Source: Garcia nutans (taxonomy: Eukaryota; Streptophyta; Magnoliopsida; Malpighiales; Euphorbiaceae). From it: a stretch of DNA of 64,000 bases. The translations under genes and the position numbers were made by a program. Shown piece after piece: positions 57,238-64,000 of the stretch (the stretch's first letter is position 1; the number at the start of each line of letters is the position of its first letter). The DNA is taken from positions 67,809,001 through 67,873,000 of the forward strand of contig CANTUV010000031.1 in NCBI GenBank assembly GCA_947685225.1, read 5' to 3'. The notes beneath the pieces are model-generated. The model saw only the letters and a program-made list of their open reading frames with translations, was not told the DNA's origin and did not search any database.

Positions 57238-58299
57238 TGCATCCGTTGTATGAAATATTTGTTTGATTATGATTACAAGGGTATTATTCATATATTATTT
57301 ATAGAATACATTATTTCACTCAAATCCAATAGAATTTTGAAATGAAGATATTTTAAATTTTATAATTTAATTCAATTTAAACAGTTAAATTAACAAATCC
57401 ATGATTTTTAAATCTCTCTCGGAACAAAGAGGTTTAAGAAAGAGAGAGTCTCATTTGATAGTAATAAATGTCGCTGCCATGTCGTGTTTTGCGATATTTA
57501 TAAATGAAATACATATAATTAGATTTTGCGATATAAGCTCTCCTATCGCTTTAACCTGCATACAGTTCACGTTAATCCCGTACTCTGAAGTTCTAAAAAT
57601 TTCACCGGACTAAAGCATAAAGTTGCTTACTGAAAAAGAATTTTCTTTGTACCGAATACCGGTAAAACATGAGCGAGCGGTAAAGGACTAATGTACACCC
57701 GTACAGTTCTGAATTGCCGAGACAAACAATGTTTGCATTTTCTTTTCATATTCGATGGTTCCCACTATGTGGCGTGACCAACAAAAAAGGAAAGCCATAT
57801 GCTTTTAATTCTGTGGTTTTTCTGTTGCCGTTATTGCAACTTGTGTGCAATTTGCGCTAATTCCTGCTCATTAATTCAATCTGTAAAATTCCTTATGAAA
57901 AATTAATTTCCATGTTTACCAGGGCCATTTTACTCTCGCACGAGCGCCATGTGCCCAAGTGCCAAGTGCCCTGTCAAGATACATGAACACATTTTATTTC
58001 ATGCAATAGTTTTTGAATACAGTGCCCACAGTTTCCCTGCAAACTTATTTTAATTCAGCAGACGAGCCAAATCTTTTATATTTCTTAAATCCCCCGTCAC
58101 TCTTCAATGTGGGATAACGTCATGTTTTTGTTGCAATCAATTCTTAAAAAAAATATTAATGTGAGCCAAATATACTCTCATAATATTGTATACATACACA
58201 TGTATGCACAACCATATGTGCAACTCTACATGTTTACATGTATGCATGCAGGCAGGCATACATGTGTGTCCATACACAAATGCATGCATGCATACATAC
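57238..58299 (+). repeat. 3' flank of polygalacturonase copy 3
   Basis: Matches 39307-40425 with moderate divergence, ending in a CATG/ATGC-rich run where element F starts. No gene seen. Small open frames are spurious. Confidence 0.7.
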
Positions 58300-58699
58300 T
58301 GATGGACTATATTTTGCAAATAATTTAATGATTATTCTAGTTATATTTTTATTGTTATTAATTGAATTTGATCAATCTTTGTTGTGAAAGCTAGAATATT
58401 TATCATTTCAAGAAAAGAGTTGCAAGTATGAAGAAAAAGCTTATTTTGGCTAAAAATCATGGAAAAATGGAAAGGAGGTCAAATCAAGCTCAAAAATGGA
58501 AAATAATGAATTTACATGGTCTTATAAATCATGATACATGATTTTAAACTTGAAAATGGAATAAAATATGAGAAATCAACAGGTCCAAAGTCGTTTTGAA
58601 TACCAGGGCCAAAGCTGTCAAAAAGCCATGGCCATGGGATTTGAATTGAAGCTGTCCAAGTTTTTCAATGACAGAAATTGCAAGGGCAGAAGCATTTGG

Positions 58700-59036
58700 A
58701 AGGCCACGACCGTGGGGCTCAAAGGCCACGATCGTGGCATGGATTTTGGCTCTGTTTTAAAGATATTTTGCATATTTAGAAGCATATTGAAAGCCACGAC
58801 CGTGGCACTCAAAAGCCATGACTGTGGGATTGATTTCTCTACTGTCCGAGCCAATAAAGAGAAGAAAAATCAAGTTGACAGTTTGAACTTCAATTCCATG
58901 ATCATGGCATTGAAAAGCCACGACCGTGGCCTTCTAGACCGACCATTTTACAGCTTTAAAGTGCTCAAACCAACCAATCCAACTCAGGCCATGACCATGG
59001 CACTCAAAAGCCACGACCATGGGGCTGAAAATCATG
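58700..59036 (+). repeat. CCACGACCGTGG dyad array upstream of the F TATA box
   Basis: About ten copies of GCCACGACCGTGGC and decayed forms (GCCATGACCATGGC, CCATGATCATGG), many linked by CTCAAAA spacers. The array ends about 95 bp before the TATA-like word. An open + frame across it is a by-product of the repeat. Confidence 0.8.
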
Positions 59037-59128
59037 ACTTTGAGCAAACAATTGGGTTGGTGGTGAACCAAACAAGATGTGGCCTAACTTTTTTAGTTTT
59101 TCCCCACTAAAGAAGCTTCCAAACACTC

Positions 59129-59137
59129 TATTTAAAC
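59129..59137 (+). promoter_or_regulatory. TATA-like box of LTR F
   Basis: TATTTAAAC after the dyad array. Weaker than the boxes in G and A. Confidence 0.45.
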
Positions 59138-60016
59138 ACACTTCCTCTAAGGTATGAGATATGTAATAGATTAGATTAGATTCATCCAAATAAATTTAGT
59201 ATAGAAGTGTGAAATTCTGCTTCAAGGAGGTGTTCAAGTCCAAGTCAAGATCTTCTTCAAAGAAATAGAGTTTGATATTTCTTGTTCCTTTTAAATTATG
59301 TCTTCATTTACCATTTTGAATATTTGTAATGTTTTATAATGAAGAACTAATCCTTTTTAGGGTTGGTCCCTTTAATTGAATTTATCATGGAGTTATAAAT
59401 GTCTATTTGGTTAATTTAGTTATCCTTTGATTATTTTATTGTCTTTAATCTCAATTCTTTGATTATTCGGCCAATGATTAATTGATTTGAGATATTGTGT
59501 GATGGAGAGAGAGTGGAAGCATGACATTAGTCCAAGGAGATAATAAACTTAAGCAAGTTTCTCACTTAGAGATAAGGTTAAACCCTTAAGAGGTTGATTC
59601 AAGATTCTCATAAAACTTAATGAATTGATTTAATTACTTATGATCACGAGAGTAGACGTAAGGATTAAAGTCAATATTAGTTCTAGTACTTGAGAGAGAC
59701 TTGAGCTTAATTTAGGAGAATTTAACCATTAATCAAAAGGGAGACTGAATTAAATCGATACCTTAGAAAATCCATGATAAATCTATAAAGGTGACCAAAC
59801 CCTAAGTTTTAAATTATTATAAATTTAATCTTGGTTCATTGTCATTTTAGTTAGCTCAATCATAAAATTAAATTTGAACATTCAAATATTAATCAGTTTA
59901 ATTGTTTGGTACTTAGAATTAACCTCCTCGTGGGAATGATACTTTACTCATCATTATATTACTTGTTAACGATCTATGCATTTGCAGATAGCTAGGCTGA
60001 GGCCGCAACAAGTTTT

Positions 60017-60034
60017 TGGCGTCGTTGTCGGTGA
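60017..60034 (+). other. Primer binding site of F
   Basis: TGGCGTCGTTGTCGGTGA, two or three changes from TGGCGCCGTTGCCGGGGA, the tRNA-Asp site usual in Athila elements. Confidence 0.8.
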
Positions 60035-60121
60035 GGCAATCATTCTGATATTGATAATATTAAACTGTTATTACTTTGGAGATTTACTTTTCTGCATTAT
60101 TTCTTTAAATTATAAGGATAC

Positions 60122-61429
60122 ATGCGTAGCAATCCACACACTTAACTTGTACCCTATAATCCTGAAATTGAAAAATTTTATAGACAGCAAAACAAGGAAA
60201 GAAGAGAAAGACAAAGAGGAGAAGGAACTTCAACTAAAATCCATTTAGAAGAAAGAGCATTTTCTTCTTCAGAAGAAGAAGAAATCATGGGAGATACACA
60301 GAACATGACCCTGAAACAATATGCTATGCCATCTGTTCACCCAAGATCTAGCATAGCCAAACCTCCTGTGCAAGCCAACACATTTGATCTAAAACCAACA
60401 CTTATTAATTTAATTCAGCAATCTATTTTTCTTGGCTTACCACATGAGGATGCTTATGCTCATATTTCAAATTTTTTAGAAATGTGTGATACATTTAAAA
60501 TTAATGGTGTATCTTATGATGCTATTAGGTTGCGACTTTTTTCGATTTCATTAATAGATCAAGCAAAAGATTGGCTCATTTCTAAGGCACTAGGTACATT
60601 CTCCACTTGGGATCAATTAGCCGCTGCATTTTTGGCAAAATATTTTCCACCTGCAAAGACGGCTAAATTAAGAAATGATATCACAAGTTTCATTCAACAA
60701 GATGGGGAGAGCTTATATGAAGCTTGGGAGTGGTTCAAGAATTTGCAAAGAAAATGTCCTTACCATGGAGTCTTGGAATGGCTTTTAATTCAAACCTTTT
60801 ATAATGGACTTCATCCAAATATTAAGGGAATGATTGATGCAGCAGCAGGAGGTGCAATAATGAACAAAGCTCCTTCTGAAGCAACCGATTTAATTGAAGA
60901 AATGCAAGCAAATAATTATCATTGGACTTAAGAATGAGGTATGAATAAAAGAGTTGCAGGTTTACATGAAATTGACAATTTTTCTTTACTTATAGCTAAA
61001 GTGGATACAATTGCCAAGAAATTAGAGCATGTCAATTTGTCATCATCATCTCCAATTTGTGAAGGATGTGGAGGAAGCCACGATATAGCGGATTGCAAAA
61101 TTATGGAGCACGTAAAATTTTTGGGGAATCAAAATAGAGGACCAACTTTCCCACAAGGAAACACTTACAACCCCACCTGGAGAAATCACTCTAATTTGGC
61201 GTGGGGAAATCAAGGCAATCAAATAGCACCATACCAACCTCCATACATGAAAAATCAAAACCAAGGCCAAATTCATCAACCTGAAAGTAAACCATCCTAT
61301 GAATTGGCTTTGGAAAAATTTATTGGTGCAACTTCAGAAAGGTTCGGCAAGCTGGAAAACAATATGACAAGCTTGAATCGAGGATGGAACAAATTGCAGT
61401 TCAAAATAGAAATCTTAAAATTCAAGTAG
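60122..61429 (+). pseudogene. Broken gag gene of element F
   Basis: The likely start ATG is at 60122 (MRSNPH) and is followed by an in-frame TAA at 60143. The frame is open again from 60287 to 60928 with the Athila-type gag domain (HEDAYAHISNFLEMCDTFK, AKDWLISKALGTFSTWDQL, GESLYEAWEWFKNL, FYNGLHPNIKG), then two stops near 60929-60940, then open to 61429 with a CCHC-like knuckle (CEGCGGSHDIADC) and a glutamine- and asparagine-rich tail. All of it is in one frame, so damage is mainly point mutations. Confidence 0.83.
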
Positions 61430-62337
61430 GTCAAATTGCAAGTTCTATCCATAATCAAAATCAAAGAGCTCTTCTTAGTCAGACAGAAATCAATCCAAGA
61501 GAACATTATAATGCTATTTTCCTAAATAGCATACAACTTGAAGATTCTTCACTAGAGCCCCTAATTTATCAAATCTCTTCTTCTAAAATAAAAGAAAGTG
61601 AAGCTAAACAAGAGGAGGCACCATTAAAGCAAGAGGTCAGACCTTATGTGCCACCTATTCCTTTTCCTCAAAGGTTAAAGAAAAATATGGAGGAAAATGA
61701 AAAGATTGCACCTACTGAGGAGTGCAACAATCTTCTTCAGGATAAAATCCCTTCTAAACTTGAAGACTTAGGGAGTATTTCGATTCCTTATCAAATTGGT
61801 AAATTAAATTTTCAAAATGCATTATGTGATTCAGGTGCTAGTATTAATTTAATGCCTTTATCTATTTTCAGGAAATTAAAACTTGCACAAATGAAACCTA
61901 CCAATTTAGTATTGCAGCTTGTAGATAAATCGGTCAAATGCCCAAAAGGACTTGCAGAAAATGTGCTTGTAAAAATGGAAAAATTTTACATCCCTGTTGA
62001 TTTCATGATAGTTGATTTAAATAAGGATGAAGATGCTCCATTGATTTTTGGGAGACCCTTCTTAGCCATGATTAGAGTTGTAATTGATGTGAAAAATGGT
62101 AAACTCACTTTAAAGATTGAAGATGAACAAGTGGAAATTAACATGATCAAATCTCCAAATGCACTCAAGAATTGCCAAATTCAAAACTTCAATCTAAAGG
62201 AGGAAAAATACAATTTAGCCTCATCAAGCTTACAAGCACAATTTGAAGGGTATAATGAACTTGGGAAGCAAAATTCCAAGACAACTATAGCCAGCAACAT
62301 AGTGGGAAAGCAAGTAATTTGTGATCTTCCACCTTGA
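61384..62337 (+). pseudogene. Protease domain of element F, truncated pol
   Basis: 317 codons in a frame shifted by an indel near 61330-61430 from gag. Continues the gag tail (MEQIAVQNRNLKIQVGQIAS), then a proline-containing linker (YVPPIPFPQRLKK) and a retroviral-type aspartic protease with the DSG active site (LCDSGASINLMPLSI, about residue 148) and its second conserved part (LIFGRPFLA). The frame ends shortly after, where RT would start. The stop is followed by the GGGAGGCAACCCA word, so RT to integrase were deleted cleanly. Confidence 0.83.
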
Positions 62338-63824
62338 GGATTAGAAGTTATATCAAGCTAAAGACTATAGCACTTTTTGGGAGGCAACCCAATGTTTTAT
62401 TTAATCTTTGTCTTTTATTTTTGGGTTTATTTTTGTGTTTTGAATTTGTGTTTTGTGTTTTTGTTTTAGGATGAACTTGCATGTAAAAGAGCTTTTGATG
62501 GATTCTTCTTGCAAAAGGCAAAGTTAAGAATGAACATGCACACCCCCTCCACCACCCGATGCCTAAATCACTAAGGATAGTGGAAAGCTTCAAGTTTGGG
62601 GGAGTTGAGCCCAAAAATTTAGTAATGTATTCTATTCCCTTTTTTGAATTTTATTACTCTTTCATAAGTGTTGGGATATATGGTACCTACGAAAAAATCT
62701 TTCGATATATATATATATATAATTTCTTGCAATCTTGCACTTGAATGATTGAATTCATGACAGGCTAATAAAATTTTGTGATGCTAATTATATTGATATA
62801 CTTAAATTTATCTTTTGAAATAAAGATTTTGTGAAGAACTGTACTTTATAGATTTTGACCTGAACACATTCTTGATTTTAGTTGAAAGTGATCAATGGTA
62901 TATGCTTAATTAGAGATGACTCCTACTCCTTTGCTATGTATTTTTTATTATCTTATGCCTAAGCCTAGAACATGTTTAAAAGAACTTTTGAGGAAAAATT
63001 GAACCTTGCTAAGTAGGGGAAAAGATGATTTAGGCATTGTTTGTGTAGCCAAATTCTTATATCAACCCTATTTGAGCATTGCCTCTAGTTGTCCCCTTTG
63101 AGCCAAATTGAATATTCTAGCTTGTTGTTCATTTTCATTAAACACTTATATCTATCTTTTGTGGTTAATTTCTTTTGGCATATCTTCCTATTATTTATGC
63201 TCAATTGGAGAAAGAAAATAAAATGCGAAAGCTCCATTAGATTTCTCATAAATAATATTTCAAGTTTTGGGGGAAAATATAAAATAAAAAAAATATAAAT
63301 ATAAATATATATATAAAAAGATAGTAAAAATAAAATTTCCCTCCTAAGTGTGCTAAAGCAATTGAGGAAATGTCATATCTATTTCTCCAAAACCATTAAG
63401 AAGAGTTGCAATCAAAACCTTGGAAGGTATTCAAAAAGTTAAGCATCACTTTAGCCTCAACCCTTTTTAAACCACATTACAAGCTTAAAAAGACCTTTTG
63501 ATTTTCCTTGAGTTAGTAAGGTCTATTATTGGAGAAGGTTTGATTAAACATGCATATGAGAAAGGGCAAATTTCTTTAAACTATATAAAATTTTTAATGA
63601 ATGCAAAGGGTATGTGTTTATCTAAAGAGCAACAATTGGTTACAATTGGCTAACTTATTGAATGAAGGAAGGGAGAATGAAGTAAGTACAGTTATAAAAA
63701 TTGATTTAGAAATAAATTTTAAAATTTTATTTGTTTAAATCTTGGGAATGCTTTCATGAGGCCTGTTGTGAATGAGATTATTCTTGTTGCTTGAGGGCAA
63801 GCAATGATTTAAGATTGGGGGAGT
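62338..63824 (+). other. 3' non-coding region and polypurine tract of F
   Basis: AT-rich without coding potential. A polypurine-like AAGTTTGGGGGAG stands at 62592-62604 and the true tract AAGATTGGGGGAGT at 63811-63824, before the 3' LTR. The phrase TTGAGGGCAAGC before it matches element G. Confidence 0.7.
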
Positions 63825-64000
63825 TGATAGGACTATATTTTGCACATAATTTAATGATTATTCTAGTTATATTTTTATTTTTATCAATTGAATTTGATCA
63901 ATCTTTATTGTGAAAGCTAGAATATTCATCATTTCAAGAATAGAGTTGCAAGTATGAAGAAAAAGCTTATTTTGGCAAAAAATCATGGAAAAATGGAAAG
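63825..64000 (+). repeat. Start of the 3' LTR of F
   Basis: TGATAGGACTATATTTTGCA onward repeats 58300-58475 with few differences; cut by the window end. Confidence 0.85.

Larger units (their letters stand above)
58300..60010 (+). repeat. 5' LTR of element F
   Basis: 1711 bp from TGATGGACTATATTTTGCA to GCCGCAACA. U3 has the dyad array (58700-59036) and a TATA-like TATTTAAAC at 59129. The start is repeated at 63825-64000 with few differences, which confirms the LTR. The left border abuts CATAC; the other side is outside the window. Confidence 0.82.
58300..64000 (+). mobile_element. Element F: Athila-like gag-protease element (runs off the window)
   Basis: 5' LTR 58300-60010, primer site of the tRNA-Asp type, broken gag, protease, long 3' non-coding region, polypurine tract and the first 176 bp of the 3' LTR. 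RT, RNase H and integrase are absent between protease (ends 62337) and LTR (63825). The gag start MRSNPH and a GGGAGGCAACCCA word after the coding part are typical of Athila. It inserted in the 3' flank of polygalacturonase copy 3. Confidence 0.85.

Noticed and set aside
58568..59110. 180-codon + frame with repeated KSHDRG-like peptide
   Set aside because: By-product of the dyad array in LTR F, upstream of its TATA box.

Overview
The window is nuclear DNA of a flowering plant, probably a eudicot. It is AT-rich, contains no bacterial-style genes, and is filled with nested plant LTR retrotransposons. The only host genes are three broken tandem copies of an exopolygalacturonase-like gene (GH28, pectin degradation), all on the + strand. 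No tRNA, rRNA or CRISPR was seen. The species cannot be told from this sequence.

Layout. (1) 1-3011: 3' end and LTR of an Athila/Tat-type element (G). (2) 3012-9670: minus-strand gag-only Ogre/Tat-like element (A1), cut by G; 9671-10084 is an LTR fragment of the same family. (3) 10094-20163: complete, young Tekay/Del-type chromovirus (B) with a broken polyprotein. (4) 20177-36871: old gag-only element of the A1 family (A2), inserted in exon 2 of polygalacturonase copy 1 and itself carrying a complete minus-strand Sirevirus (C, 26401-33720, 5-bp target duplication CCATG). (5) 36872-40883: rest of copy 1, a tandem partial copy 2, and the promoter region of copy 3. (6) 40884-57237: copy 3, split in exon 3 by D (41649-54067, TSD ATCTC) and by solo LTR E (54099-56506, TSD ATTGC). 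D is a chromovirus-type element with no coding capacity; solo LTR D' (48510-51085, TSD ATATA) sits inside its 3' LTR. (7) 58300-64000: Athila-like element F, with gag and protease only, running off the window.

How parts may work together. B, D, D' and E share LTR ends; B and D also share the tRNA-Met primer site and an 18-nt hairpin beside the polypurine tract. D could therefore have been moved by proteins of a B-like relative. A1, A2 and F keep gag (F also protease) but lack RT and integrase, so they also depended on helpers.

Two signals stand out. First, LTRs of unrelated lineages carry a CG-rich cluster of dyad-symmetric short motifs, usually just upstream of a TATA box; the motif differs between families and even between members of one family. 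Second, the Tekay-like LTRs share a long-range foldable region and a pair of small hairpins whose stems are kept by paired base changes. Both were found by eye and need computation.
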